Shown: one piece after another, positions 25,675 to 34,903 of the stretch
Position numbering within the stretch: the first letter of the stretch is position 1
Layout of the letters: every line of letters begins with the position of its first letter
Program-made: the position numbers and the translations under genes
The notes under the pieces: model-generated
What the model saw: only the letters and a program-made list of their open reading frames with translations
What the model was told of the DNA's origin: nothing
Database searches by the model: none
NCBI GenBank assembly: GCA_021816585.1
Contig: JAKAXL010000002.1
Coordinates: 1 to 64,000, forward strand
Source of the DNA: Pseudomonadota bacterium
Lineage (GTDB): Bacteria > Pseudomonadota > Gammaproteobacteria > Burkholderiales > Burkholderiaceae_C
DNA length: 64,000 nucleotides
Reading direction: 5' to 3'

Positions 25675-26574
25675 TCAGGCGGCGACGCGCCCGGCGCTGG
25701 CGTCGAGCTGCTGCGCCTGCGTCGAAACGCGCCGGAACAATTCGGCGATGTGCTGGCTCCTCGATTGTCCCTTGCGCAGGTTGTCCAGCGTGATCCGCTG
25801 CGCCGCGGTGATCTCGTGCAGGATCTTGAAGCTGCGCTCGATCTGCTGCTGGATCTCCGAGGTCGCGGCCTGCACGTTCATCGAAAGGCTGCGCACCTCG
25901 TCGGCCACCACCGCGAAGCCTCGCCCGGCCTCGCCCGCGCGCGCCGCCTCGATGGCCGCGTTGAGCGCGAGCAGGTTGGTCTGGTAGGAAATGGCCCGGA
26001 TGACTTCGATGCTCTTGCCAACTTCCGAGGAATGTTCGTTCAGTACTTCGATGTCCCTGGATTCCATCGTCGCGGATTCGGAGTTTTCCTGCATGAGCAC
26101 CAGCAACTGTTCCAGGATCGACGTGCCTTCGCTGACACTGTCGGCCAGGCTGCGGGCAGCCTCCCGCAGTTGCTCGGCCAGTTGCCTGGACGCCGCCTCG
26201 CGGGCATGGATGTCGGTGGCGATCTTCACCACCCCGACGATCGCGCCGGAGGCGTCGCGTACCGGGGAGTACGTGGCCTCCAGGTACACCAGGCGACCGT
26301 CGCGGGTGAGGCGCTGGATCTTGTCCGAGAAGGAATTTCCCGACAGCAGGCGCCTCCAGAATTCCTGATACGCCGCGGACGACGCGAATTCCGGCGCGCA
26401 GAACGTGCGGTGGTGCTCGCCGACGAGGTCCTCGGGCTCGTAGCCCAGCGCGTGCGCGAAGCGCCGGTTCACCCACACCACGCGCGCGTCGGTGTCGAAC
26501 TCGATCATCGCGGTGCTTTCGGCCAGGGAGCCCAGCACGTCGTGTGCCTGCAAGGAAGTTCCCGCACTGTTCAT
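25675..26574 (-). CDS. Soluble chemoreceptor with PAS domain
   Basis: Cytoplasmic protein of 299 residues. An Aer/energy-taxis-like PAS domain (about 10-125: [73 protein letters not shown]) leads into the receptor signalling tip ([37 protein letters not shown]). No membrane helix is seen. PAS domains of this form often bind heme or flavin, but no specific ligand residue can be assigned. TAGGAATAAG precedes the start. It is the second soluble receptor within 5 kb, on the opposite strand from the first. Confidence 0.85.
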   Translation of the reverse strand: MNSAGTSLQAHDVLGSLAESTAMIEFDTDARVVWVNRRFAHALGYEPEDLVGEHHRTFCAPEFASSAAYQEFWRRLLSGNSFSDKIQRLTRDGRLVYLEATYSPVRDASGAIVGVVKIATDIHAREAASRQLAEQLREAARSLADSVSEGTSILEQLLVLMQENSESATMESRDIEVLNEHSSEVGKSIEVIRAISYQTNLLALNAAIEAARAGEAGRGFAVVADEVRSLSMNVQAATSEIQQQIERSFKILHEITAAQRITLDNLRKGQSRSQHIAELFRRVSTQAQQLDASAGRVAA

Positions 26575-26702
26575 CGCTTATTCCTATCGGTACCCGCTGA
26601 GTTGCCCGTCGGGACAACGACACGCAAGACCGACACTTGAGGCCCCGTCATGCGACAGTTGCGCGCTGCGCACCCCCGGCTTGCTGGCTACACTGACCCA
26701 CC

Positions 26703-27689
26703 ATGAAAGCCGCCTACTACACCCGTCCCGGTCCCGCGCGCGATGTGCTGCAGTTCGGGGAGGTCGACACCCCGCAGCCGCGCCCCGGCGAGCTGCGCGT
26801 GCGCCTGCAGTGGTCGGGGGTCAACCCTTCCGACGTCAAATCCCGCCTGGGCCTGCGCAGCGCGAGCATGCCGTTCCCCCGCGTCGTCCCGCACAGCGAC
26901 GGCATGGGCGTGGTCGACGCCGTCGGCGACGGCGTCGAGCCGGCACGCATCGGGCAGCGGGTGTGGACCTGGAACGCCGCCTGGGGACGTGCCGACGGCA
27001 CCGCCGCGCAATGGGTCTGCCTGCCGCAGCAGCAGGCGGTGGCGTTGCCGGACGCGGTGCCCGGCGAGGTGGGCGCCTGCCTGGGGATCCCTGCGCTGAC
27101 CGCGCTGCACGCGGTGCTGCTGGGTGGCGGCGTGGCCGGCAAGACCGTGCTGGTGGCCGGTGGGGCCGGCGCGGTCGGGCATTACGCGGTGCAGATGGCC
27201 GGGCAGCTCGGCGCGGCCCGCGTGATCGCGTCGGCCAGCACCGAGTCGAAGGCGCGCCTGGCGCGCGAGGCCGGCGCCGACGACGTGGTGATGTACCGCG
27301 ACGAGCCGCTGGCCGCGCGCGTGGCCGAGCTGACCGGCGGGCGCGGTGTCGACCGCGTCATCGAACTCGATATCGGGGTCAACGGCGCCGCCGACCTCGA
27401 GCTCTTGCGCAGCGGCGGCGAATGCGTGGTCTACGGCAGCAGCCAGCCGCAGGTGCAACTGCCGTTCTTCCCGCTGATCGCGAAGAACCTGCAGCTGCAC
27501 TGCTTCATCGTCTACCACCTGGCGCCGGCGGACCGCGAGCGCGCGCTGGGCACGCTGGGGCGCATGCTCGAGCGCGGCGTGCTGCGCCACAACATCGCCG
27601 CGCGCCTGCCGCTGCAGGACATCGCGGCCGCGCACGAGATGGTCGAGTCGGGTTCCGCGGTCGGCAACGTCGTGCTGGCCGTGGACTGA
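26703..27689 (+). CDS. NADPH:quinone reductase / MDR-family oxidoreductase
   Basis: Medium-chain reductase of 328 residues: GroES-like half ([29 protein letters not shown]) and a Rossmann half with [23 protein letters not shown]. Zinc ligands of alcohol dehydrogenases are missing, which points to the quinone oxidoreductase branch. It is divergent from the second soluble chemoreceptor and is followed after 85 bases by purT. It is only distantly related to the QorA copy at 4799. Confidence 0.85.
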   Translation: MKAAYYTRPGPARDVLQFGEVDTPQPRPGELRVRLQWSGVNPSDVKSRLGLRSASMPFPRVVPHSDGMGVVDAVGDGVEPARIGQRVWTWNAAWGRADGTAAQWVCLPQQQAVALPDAVPGEVGACLGIPALTALHAVLLGGGVAGKTVLVAGGAGAVGHYAVQMAGQLGAARVIASASTESKARLAREAGADDVVMYRDEPLAARVAELTGGRGVDRVIELDIGVNGAADLELLRSGGECVVYGSSQPQVQLPFFPLIAKNLQLHCFIVYHLAPADRERALGTLGRMLERGVLRHNIAARLPLQDIAAAHEMVESGSAVGNVVLAVD

Positions 27690-27774
27690 AGGCGGGCGCG
27701 AAGGCGCCCGCGGGGCGTCGCCCGCCGCATTGGCTATGCTCGCGGCTTTGGCCACGATTCCCGGAGCCCCCGCG

Positions 27775-28995
27775 ATGTCCTCCCTCAGCGTCCCACCCCT
27801 CGGCACTCCCTTGTCCGCCGCCGCGCTGCGGGTCATGCTGCTCGGCGCGGGCGAGCTCGGCAAGGAGGTCATCATCGCGCTGCAACGCCTGGGCGCGGAG
27901 GTGATCGCGGTCGACCGCTACGCCCACGCCCCGGGCCAGCAGGTGGCGCACCGCGCGCATGTCATCGACATGACCGATGCGCAGGCGCTGCGGCGTCTGG
28001 TGCTGGCCGAGCGCCCGCATCTGATCGTGCCGGAGATCGAGGCCATCGCCACCGACGCGCTGCTGCAGATCGAGTCGGAGGGACTGGCCGACGTGATCCC
28101 CACCGCGCGCGCCGCGCAGCTGACCATGAACCGCGAGGGCATCCGTCGTCTCGCGGCCGAGGAACTGGGCCTGCCGACCTCGCCTTACGCCTTCGCCGAG
28201 ACCCTGGAGCAGCTGCGCACGGCGATCGACTCCGGAATCGGCTACCCCTGCGTGGTCAAGCCGGTGATGTCGTCGTCCGGCAAGGGCCAGTCGGTGCTGC
28301 GCGGTCCCGACGATGTACAGACGGCGTGGGACTATGCGATGGCCGGAGGCCGGGTCAAGCTGCCCCGCGTGATCGTCGAGGGATTCATCGAGTTCGACTA
28401 CGAGATCACCCTGCTGACCGTGCGCGCGCTGGACGCGGCGACGGGGCAGGTCGGAACCTTCTACTGCGAGCCCATCGGGCACCTGCAGGTGCATGGCGAC
28501 TATGTCGAGTCGTGGCAGCCGCAGCCGATGTCGGCGCTGGCGCTGCAGCGTTCGCGGGAGATCGCCGGCAAGGTCACGACGGCGCTGGGCGGACGCGGCA
28601 TCTTCGGCGTCGAGCTGTTCGTGCGCGGTGATCAGGTGTGGTTCTCCGAGGTCAGCCCGCGGCCTCACGACACCGGGCTGGTCACGCTGTGCTCGCAGCG
28701 ACAGTCGGAGTTCGAGCTGCATGCGCGTGCCATTCTCGGCCTGCCGGTGGACACCGCGCTGCGCGAGCCGGGAGCCTCGGCCGTGATCTATGGCGGGGTC
28801 GATGCGATCACGCTGCGCTTCGACGGCGTCGCGCAGGCGCTGGCGGTGCCGCGCTCCGATCTGCGCCTGTTCGGCAAGCCCGAGAGCTTCGTGCGCCGGC
28901 GCATGGGCGTGGCGCTGGCCGCCGGCGACGACATCGAGCAGGCGCGCCAGCGTGCGCGCGAGGTCGCGTCGAAGGTGCGCCCGGTGGCGGTCTGA
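27775..28995 (+). CDS. purT: Formate-dependent phosphoribosylglycinamide formyltransferase
   Basis: ATP-grasp enzyme of 406 residues that makes formyl-GAR from GAR, formate and ATP in purine synthesis, without folate. Diagnostic segments are [41 protein letters not shown], the ATP-grasp lysine loop [30 protein letters not shown] and [16 protein letters not shown]. Length matches PurT. ATG 27775 with CCGGAG upstream is preferred over the open frame from 27730. It lies 85 bases after the quinone reductase gene. Confidence 0.95.
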   Translation: MSSLSVPPLGTPLSAAALRVMLLGAGELGKEVIIALQRLGAEVIAVDRYAHAPGQQVAHRAHVIDMTDAQALRRLVLAERPHLIVPEIEAIATDALLQIESEGLADVIPTARAAQLTMNREGIRRLAAEELGLPTSPYAFAETLEQLRTAIDSGIGYPCVVKPVMSSSGKGQSVLRGPDDVQTAWDYAMAGGRVKLPRVIVEGFIEFDYEITLLTVRALDAATGQVGTFYCEPIGHLQVHGDYVESWQPQPMSALALQRSREIAGKVTTALGGRGIFGVELFVRGDQVWFSEVSPRPHDTGLVTLCSQRQSEFELHARAILGLPVDTALREPGASAVIYGGVDAITLRFDGVAQALAVPRSDLRLFGKPESFVRRRMGVALAAGDDIEQARQRAREVASKVRPVAV

Positions 28996-29142
28996 GGCGC
29001 GCGCCGCGCGCCCGCGAAACCGTCCCGAGCCGCGATTGCGATCGCGATCCCACGCCGCGGCCGCGGCGGCGCTGGTGCGCCGCAGTCGCAGGCCGCACAA
29101 TCGAGCCTGTCCCCGCCCCCCGGTCCCCGACCCGTACATGCC

Positions 29143-30474
29143 ATGCAAGCACCGGTCAGCAGCACCCGCATCCCGCGCATCGTGATCGTCGGCGGCGGCG
29201 CCGGCGGGCTCGAGCTCGCCACGCGCCTGGGCGACACGCTGGGGCGTCGTGGCCAGGCCGAGATCACGCTGGTCGAGCGCGGCCGCAGCCACCTGTGGAA
29301 ACCCCTGCTGCACCAGGCGGCCGCCGGTACGCTGGGCATCGACGACAACGCGCTGAACTACCTTGCGCAGTCGAGCTGGCACCATTTCAAGTACCGGCTC
29401 GGCGCGATGGACGGGCTCGACCGCGGGCGCCGCCAGGTGCTGGTGGCGCCCACCGTCGACGAGCGCGGCCGCGAGGTGACCCCGCGCGGACGCATCGACT
29501 ACGACATCCTGGTCATCGCGGTCGGCAGCCAGAACAACGATTTCGGGACCCCGGGTGCGGCGCAGCACGCGATCGCGCTCGACACTCCGGAGGACGCGCG
29601 GCGCTTCCACCGCCGGCTGGTCGATGCCTGCATCGCCGCCAACACGCAGACCACGCCGCTGCGCCCGGAGCAGCTGAACGTGGTCGCGGTGGGCTCGGGC
29701 GCCACCGGGGTGGAACTGGTGGCCGAGCTGCACAATTCGATGCGCGTGCTGGCCGCCTACGGACTCGATCGCATCGACCCCGAGCGCGACATCCGCCTGA
29801 GCCTGGTGGAGGCGGCGCCGCGCATCCTGCCGGCGCTGTCGGAGCGCCTGTCGGCGGCCGCGGCGCGCGAGCTGCGCAAGCTCGGCGTCGAGCTGCACGT
29901 GGGCAAGCGCGTGACCGAGGTCAGCGCGACCGGGGTACGCACCGCCGACGGCGACTTCCTGCCGGCCGAGCTGGTGGTGTGGGCCGCCGGGGTCAAGGCG
30001 CCCGATTTCCTGAAGGAGCTCGACGGGCTGGAGACCAACCGCATCAACCAGTTGGTCGTGCGGCCGACGCTGCAGACCACGCTGGACGACGCGGTGTTCG
30101 CGCTCGGCGACTGCGCCGCCTGCCCGTGGCCCGGGCATGAAGGCACGGTGCCGCCGCGCGCGCAGGCCGCGCACCAGCAGGCCGCGTTCATGCTGGCGCA
30201 GATCCGCCGCGTGCTCGACGCCAAGCCGCTGGGCGAGTTCCGCTACCACGATGCCGGATCGCTGGTTTCGCTGGGCGAGCACAGCACGGTGGGCAGCCTG
30301 ATGGGAGGGCTGTCGCGCGGCAGCATGTTCGTCGAGGGCCAGTTCGCGCGCTTCATCTACTGGCTGCTGTACCGCATGCACCTGCACGCGTTGCACGGCT
30401 TCTGGAAAACCGTGTTCCTGACCCTGGCCCGCATGATCTCGCGGACCACCGAACCGCAGATCAAACTGCATTGA
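29143..30474 (+). CDS. ndh: Type II NADH dehydrogenase (NDH-2)
   Basis: Peripheral membrane flavoprotein of 443 residues that oxidises NADH and reduces quinone without pumping protons. The FAD loop is IVIVGGGAGGLELA near the N-terminus, the NADH loop NVVAVGSGATGVELVAEL is in the middle, and the second FAD motif VFALGDCAACPWP and the quinone-side AQAAHQQA follow. The C-terminal amphipathic region (FARFIYWLLYRMHLHALHGFWKTV) anchors it to the membrane. It is a simple route to rebalance NADH in aerobes. A CACAAT-type -10 element lies about 45 bases before the start. Confidence 0.93.
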   Translation: MQAPVSSTRIPRIVIVGGGAGGLELATRLGDTLGRRGQAEITLVERGRSHLWKPLLHQAAAGTLGIDDNALNYLAQSSWHHFKYRLGAMDGLDRGRRQVLVAPTVDERGREVTPRGRIDYDILVIAVGSQNNDFGTPGAAQHAIALDTPEDARRFHRRLVDACIAANTQTTPLRPEQLNVVAVGSGATGVELVAELHNSMRVLAAYGLDRIDPERDIRLSLVEAAPRILPALSERLSAAAARELRKLGVELHVGKRVTEVSATGVRTADGDFLPAELVVWAAGVKAPDFLKELDGLETNRINQLVVRPTLQTTLDDAVFALGDCAACPWPGHEGTVPPRAQAAHQQAAFMLAQIRRVLDAKPLGEFRYHDAGSLVSLGEHSTVGSLMGGLSRGSMFVEGQFARFIYWLLYRMHLHALHGFWKTVFLTLARMISRTTEPQIKLH

Positions 30475-30586
30475 CCTGGTCGTCGCCGTAGTTCACACTG
30501 CCGAAGGCGCTGTGCCGTAGCATGGCCCGCGGGCGGCGCGCCGAGCGCCTTCCGCTTCCGCTTTCCGCTTCCCCTTGCGCCTCGCG

Positions 30587-31714
30587 ATGGAAAAATCCCA
30601 AGCCACCGAATTCATTCACAGTTCCCTGGCGCTGATGGTCAAGCGCGGGGGCTCCGACCTGTTCATCTCGGCGGGCTTCCCGCCGGCGATCAAGGTCGAC
30701 GGCAATGTCGAGAAGCTGTCGGTGCATCCGCTGACCCCCGAGCACACGCAGGCGCTGGCGCTGGCGGTGATGAACGACAAGCAGCGGCGCGATTTCGAGG
30801 CCAACAAGGCGGTGAATTTCGCGATCTCGCCCACCGGCATCGGGCGTTTCCGCGCCAACGCCTTCACGCAGCGCGGCAGCGTCGCGCTGGTGGCGCGCAA
30901 GATTCCGCTGGAGATCCCGACCATCGACGGCCTGGAGTTGCCGCCGGTGCTGAAGGAACTGGCGATGACCAAGCGCGGCCTGATCATCTTCGTCGGCGCG
31001 ACCGGCAGCGGCAAGAGCACCTCGCTGGCCGCGATGGTCGACTGGCGCAACGAGAATTCGCAGGGCCACATCATCACCATCGAGGACCCGATCGAGTTCC
31101 TGCATCCGCACAAGAACTGCATCGTCAACCAGCGCGAGGTGGGGATCGACTCGATGGGCTGGGACGACGCGCTGAAGGACACGCTGCGCCAGGCTCCCGA
31201 CGTGATCCTGATGGGCGAGATCCGCGACCGCGAGACCATGGACCAGGCGGTGGCTTTCGCCGAGACCGGGCACCTGGCGCTGGCCACGCTGCATGCCAAC
31301 AACGCCAACCAGGCGATCGACCGCATCATCAACTTCTTCCCCGAGGAGCGCCGGACGCAGCTGCTGATGGACCTTTCGCTGAACCTCAAGTCCATCGTCT
31401 CGCAGCGCCTGATCCGGCTGGAGCAGGGCAAGGGGCGGGTGGCCGCGGTCGAGGTGATGATCAATTCGCCGCTGATCGCCGAGAAGATCCTCAACGGCGA
31501 GGTCGGCGACATCAAGGATGTGATGAAGAAGTCGCGCGAACTCGGCATGCAGACCTTCGACCAGGCGCTGTTCGACCTGTTCGAGGGTGAGCGCATCAGC
31601 TACGAGGACGCGCTGCGCAACGCCGATTCGATGAACGACCTGCGACTGACCATCAAGCTGCACGGCAAGCGCCAGGGCGGCGAGGTCGACACCGGGCATC
31701 TGTCGATCCTCTGA
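30587..31714 (+). CDS. pilU: Type IV pilus retraction ATPase PilU
   Basis: Hexameric secretion ATPase of 375 residues. N-terminal PilT-like domain, then Walker A GATGSGKST at 137-145, the Asp box TIEDPIEFLH, the Walker B region DVILMGEIRDRETM and the His box TGHLALATLHANNA. The features AMVDWRN, INFFPEERR and the tail LRLTIKLHGKR mark PilU rather than PilT. PilU assists PilT in retracting pili during twitching. The pilT gene, usually just upstream, is not here; ndh is, so the pair has been separated in this genome. Confidence 0.92.
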   Translation: MEKSQATEFIHSSLALMVKRGGSDLFISAGFPPAIKVDGNVEKLSVHPLTPEHTQALALAVMNDKQRRDFEANKAVNFAISPTGIGRFRANAFTQRGSVALVARKIPLEIPTIDGLELPPVLKELAMTKRGLIIFVGATGSGKSTSLAAMVDWRNENSQGHIITIEDPIEFLHPHKNCIVNQREVGIDSMGWDDALKDTLRQAPDVILMGEIRDRETMDQAVAFAETGHLALATLHANNANQAIDRIINFFPEERRTQLLMDLSLNLKSIVSQRLIRLEQGKGRVAAVEVMINSPLIAEKILNGEVGDIKDVMKKSRELGMQTFDQALFDLFEGERISYEDALRNADSMNDLRLTIKLHGKRQGGEVDTGHLSIL

Positions 31715-31834
31715 CGCAGGCAAGGGCGCGGGTGGACGACCCGCGGGCCTGGGCTCCGCGCGGCAGCGGCGGCGCATCCGCGGGAAGTCGCCACGATCAC
31801 GGGTGCCCTCGGGGGCAGGTCTCGCTGCAGCTCG

Positions 31835-32230
31835 CTATGGACAGCCTCCGGCAGACGGACCCTGGCGGATGGCGAGCCCAGCCGCGACCAACAGCAGGCA
31901 GACGACGTACATCAGCACGTAGCAGGTCCGCCCCAACCAGCGATCCACGGGCCGTGTATGAAGGACCAGCAGGTCCGGGTCCGCGAACAATGCGGCAAGT
32001 TCTCCGCGCCTGAGCAGGCGTGAGAATCGCTTCGGCAGGGTCAGGGCTTGGGCCACGCTGAGCACCTCTTGCCCCGGCATGAAGTCCAGTCCGAGGTCGT
32101 TGCGCGTGCACGGGTTGCGCCGTAATCTGCGAACGGTGATCAGGCTGAACAGGAGGAAAGCGATCCCCCACACGGCGGCTCCTAGGAGGAACAGTGCGGT
32201 GAGCCATGCAGCGGGAGGCAGGTGCGTCAT
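31835..32230 (-). CDS. Two-helix membrane protein, possible immunity protein (paralogue B)
   Basis: Small protein of 131 residues that I do not recognise by name. A first membrane helix (about 8-32, LTALFLLGAAVWGIAFLLFSLI) is followed by TVRRLRRNPCTRNDLG, a cytosolic loop of about 65 residues and a second helix (about 102-122, CYVLMYVVCLLLVAAGLAI). It aligns with the neighbour at 32354-32734 along its whole length: ITVRRLR, LG-PG-E-SVA-AL-LP and D-LLGR-CY equivalents are shared. The two are tandem paralogues in one probable operon behind the 328-residue protein. An immunity role is inference from this layout. Confidence 0.7.
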   Translation of the reverse strand: MTHLPPAAWLTALFLLGAAVWGIAFLLFSLITVRRLRRNPCTRNDLGLDFMPGQEVLSVAQALTLPKRFSRLLRRGELAALFADPDLLVLHTRPVDRWLGRTCYVLMYVVCLLLVAAGLAIRQGPSAGGCP

Positions 32231-32353
32231 GGATTGAGCTGCTGCGGTTCGGCGCTGAAGTCGTACAGGCTGCCGACGGCCGTCCGCACCAAGCGAAGCG
32301 CTCGGCCTGGGGGGCGACGAGTCCGATGCCGCGAGAAGTCCGGCAGCGCCCGC

Positions 32354-32734
32354 TCACCCCCATCGTTGCAGTGCGACGACGGTCATGATCGAGACGAAGC
32401 CGATGATGTGCGCCCAGTAGCAGATACGCCCGAGCAGGCGATCCAGCAGCGAGGTGTGCCGGTACATGGTTGCGGAGTCCGCGCGAAACATCGACATCGG
32501 CCCTCTCTCGCGACCGCGCAGGATGAAGCCGGGCAGCGACAACGCGGCGGCCACCGACATGATCTCCCAGCCCGGGAGCAGCGGGAAACCCAGGCAGCCC
32601 CGGGTCTCGGGGTGCTTGCGCAGGCGGCGCACCGTGATGACGCCGAAGGCGAACATGAACACCGCCCAGACGAAGCCGCTGCCCAAGACGAGGAACCCAA
32701 GCCCGAAGATGATGTCGTCGAGGGCCATCCTCAT
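32354..32734 (-). CDS. Two-helix membrane protein, possible immunity protein (paralogue A)
   Basis: Protein of 126 residues, paralogue of the gene downstream. Helix 1 is about residues 8-32 (FGLGFLVLGSGFVWAVFMFAFGVI), then TVRRLRKHPETRGCLGFPLLPGWEIMSVAAALSLP, a polar loop and helix 2 (CYWAHIIGFVSIMTVVAL). Its ATG overlaps the stop codon of the 328-residue protein as ATGA, so the two are translationally coupled. AAGGAAG supplies the ribosome site. Close coupling to a putative membrane-active protein is typical of cognate immunity genes; this is not proven. Confidence 0.75.
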   Translation of the reverse strand: MRMALDDIIFGLGFLVLGSGFVWAVFMFAFGVITVRRLRKHPETRGCLGFPLLPGWEIMSVAAALSLPGFILRGRERGPMSMFRADSATMYRHTSLLDRLLGRICYWAHIIGFVSIMTVVALQRWG

Positions 32735-33717
32735 CGCTTCCTTCGTTCGGCCGTCCAGTCGTAGATCGAACCCGCGACATACTCGGTGCCCGTCCCCGCG
32801 AGGATCGAACCAGCCGTGATGACTCCGGCCAGCGCCGCTCCGCCGAGCACCAGGACCCACCCGGCGGGAGTGGCCAGTGCGATCACGTTCAGGGTTTGCA
32901 CCGCTGCACCGGTCAGCGCCACTCCGGCCATGCCGCTGATGACAAAGCCCGCTGCCTCGGTGACCGCGCTGCGCTGCCAATCGCCTCGGGCCTCGTGTTG
33001 CTCATGCACGCGGTTGACACGCATACCCAGATCGACGGCCACGACCCCACGACCGACGTACTTGGCCGCGCGCGCCAGTTCGACGAGCTGCGTGGCCTCG
33101 ATGGGCGAACGCACGTCGAGTTGCTTGGCCCTGCGGGCCCTGCGCACGAGTTCGGGCATCTGACGCCTGTCGGACGTGTAGGTGCGCTGGCGTGGCCGCA
33201 GGCGGTTGGTCGCGGCCTCCAGTTCCAGCGCGAATCGACGGTTCAGCTCGTGGCCCGATCGCACGAGGTCGCTGTGCGCAGCGGCCGCGGCGGCCGTGTC
33301 GGCCACGTAGCCGGGGCGCGTGGCCCGGTGGTACGCCAGCATGTTGCGCTGATGCTCGTGCATCGCTTCCAGGAATCGGGAGATGCGCGAGCTGTACAGT
33401 GCGGCACCGGAGCCCAGCCCGGTCAGGGCGTAGCCTCCATAGCGCTGCAGATCCTGCCGGATCTCCGACAGGGCCAGCGTGGCCGGGGCGCCGAAATCGA
33501 AGCACAGTTCGGTGAGCATGCGGCCCGGCGGCTCGAGCCTGGCGCAGACGTCGAGTTCCCAGGGCTCGTGGCAGGCACCCAGCAGATAGGGCACGCGGGC
33601 CGACAGGCTTCGCGGCTCGCGGCCGCGGTGGCAGCGTATGCAATCATCGGGAATGGCGAGCTCCCGGCACAGCGACCGGGTATCGGTCGGGTAGTCGCAA
33701 AGCAGCAGGCTGGGCAT
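32731..33717 (-). CDS. Unrecognised protein with C-terminal glycine-rich hydrophobic hairpin, possible pore-forming effector
   Basis: Protein of 328 residues without a signal peptide. The N-terminal third contains several Cys and His (CDYPTDTRSLC, CIRCHRG, GACHEPWELDVC). The centre is helical and charged (RRFALELEAATNRLRPRQRTY, RRAKQLDVRSPIEATQLVELARAAKYVG). The C-terminal 90 residues hold two long hydrophobic, Gly/Ala-rich segments (AAGFVISGMAGVALTGAAV and VLVLGGAALAGVITAGSILAG) on either side of a short turn. That design resembles channel-forming ends of colicin-like or type VI effectors. The next gene overlaps it by four bases. No PAAR, VgrG or secretion genes are nearby. Effector function is a hypothesis. 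Confidence 0.65.
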   Translation of the reverse strand: MPSLLLCDYPTDTRSLCRELAIPDDCIRCHRGREPRSLSARVPYLLGACHEPWELDVCARLEPPGRMLTELCFDFGAPATLALSEIRQDLQRYGGYALTGLGSGAALYSSRISRFLEAMHEHQRNMLAYHRATRPGYVADTAAAAAAHSDLVRSGHELNRRFALELEAATNRLRPRQRTYTSDRRQMPELVRRARRAKQLDVRSPIEATQLVELARAAKYVGRGVVAVDLGMRVNRVHEQHEARGDWQRSAVTEAAGFVISGMAGVALTGAAVQTLNVIALATPAGWVLVLGGAALAGVITAGSILAGTGTEYVAGSIYDWTAERRKR

Positions 33718-33855
33718 GGCGGGGCGGGTTCGTGCGGCGGGGCGCGCCGCGATGGCGAGTTCGTGCTCGTCAGCCTAGGTCGCCTCGATGTCCCGCATAG
33801 CCTCGACGAGCCAAAGGCGACCCGGCGGTGCGGGCAGCCGCGGGGGGCCGCCGGG

Positions 33856-34752
33856 TCAGTGCGCGTCGGCGGCCGCCTGGGCCAGCAGCCACTCGCGGAA
33901 CGCCGCGATGCGCGGTTGCGCGGCCTCGCCGCGCCGGCACGACAGGAAGTGCAGCGGACGTTCGAACACCGGCAGCTCGGCCGCGGCGAGTTCGACCAGG
34001 TCGCCGCGGCGCAGTTCGCGCCCGGCCAGGCGCGTGCTCTCGAGCACCACGCCGATGCCGTCCACCGCGGCCGAGATGCCCAGCGCGGCGCGGTCGAAGG
34101 ACGCGCGTGCGCCGGCGCGCGGTTGCAGCGCGGCGGCGGCGAACCACTCGTTCCAGCTCAGCGGGCTGAGCTGCGACTCGATCAGCGGCAGGCCGGCGAC
34201 CGCGTCGGCCGCCGACATCCCGGGGCGCAGCAGCGCGGGGGCGCACAGCGGTGCGATGCGCTCGGGCCCCAGCGACCAGGTCTGCAGCTCGGCACGCTCC
34301 AGCGCGTGCCCGTAGGAGATGGCCACGTCGACCTCGCGCACCCGCGCCAGGTCCAGCGGCTGCGCGCCGGTGGACAGGCGGATGGCCACGTCGGCATGGG
34401 CGCGCGCGAAATCGGCCAGCCGCGGCCCCAGCCATTGCGTGGCCAGGCTGGGCGCGCAGTGCACCGCCAGCACCTGCGCCTCGGGCGCCAGCGCGACTTC
34501 CTGGCAGGCCGCCTCGACCACGTCGAACACGCGGCTGAGGCTGTCGAGCAGGCGCCGCGCCTCCGCGGTGGGTTCGACGCGACGGTTCGCGCGCACGAAC
34601 AGCGCGCGCCCGAAGTAGTCCTCGAGTTCGCGGATCTGGTGGCTGACCGCCGACGGCGTGCGATGCAGCTCCTGCGCCGCCAGCGCGAAGCTCTCGAGTC
34701 GCGCGGCGGCCTCGAACGCGCGCAGCAGCACGAAGTTGGGCAGGCGTCTCAT
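33856..34752 (-). CDS. LysR-family regulator (GcvA type)
   Basis: LTTR of 298 residues, beginning MRRLPNFVLLRAFEAAARLESFALAAQELHRTPSAVSHQIRELEDYFGRALFVR, the pattern of the GcvA/AmpR branch. The effector domain contains LAVHCAPSLATQWLGPRLADF. It is divergent from the class II aldolase gene, and strong inverted repeats lie between them. It probably controls the aldolase gene and itself. The effector is unknown. Confidence 0.85.
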   Translation of the reverse strand: MRRLPNFVLLRAFEAAARLESFALAAQELHRTPSAVSHQIRELEDYFGRALFVRANRRVEPTAEARRLLDSLSRVFDVVEAACQEVALAPEAQVLAVHCAPSLATQWLGPRLADFARAHADVAIRLSTGAQPLDLARVREVDVAISYGHALERAELQTWSLGPERIAPLCAPALLRPGMSAADAVAGLPLIESQLSPLSWNEWFAAAALQPRAGARASFDRAALGISAAVDGIGVVLESTRLAGRELRRGDLVELAAAELPVFERPLHFLSCRRGEAAQPRIAAFREWLLAQAAADAH

Positions 34753-34802
34753 GGCCGTGGCGAAGCGGGTGGCAGGTCCGGGCCGGCGTCGAGGGCCTGG
34801 AT

Positions 34803-34830
34803 AGATGAATGAAATTCATCTTTTCATGAA
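34803..34830. promoter_or_regulatory. Inverted repeats between LysR and class II aldolase genes
   Basis: AGATGAAT-GAA-ATTCATCT is a perfect 8-base inverted repeat at 34803-34821. The palindrome TTCATGAA follows at 34823-34830. Both lie in the divergent gap and fit sites for the GcvA-type regulator. An open frame that starts here in front of the aldolase is therefore unlikely to be coding. Confidence 0.6.
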
Positions 34831-34903
34831 CAAGCATCGTTTGTCAACGCGCGGCCGCGGCGCGACCATGCGCGGCATTCCCACCCCATATCCAGGAAAG
34901 CCG

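Noticed and set aside
26703-27689. Zinc alcohol dehydrogenase
   Set aside because: The protein lacks the catalytic and structural zinc cysteines, so the quinone-reductase branch is more likely.
27505-30471. A 988-codon minus-strand frame
   Set aside because: It is antisense to purT and ndh, both of which are firmly identified, and has no recognisable domain.
34805-34903. Extra 33 codons at the start of the class II aldolase
   Set aside because: This part lies on strong inverted repeats of the divergent regulator, and ATG 34904 has its own AGGAAAG ribosome site.
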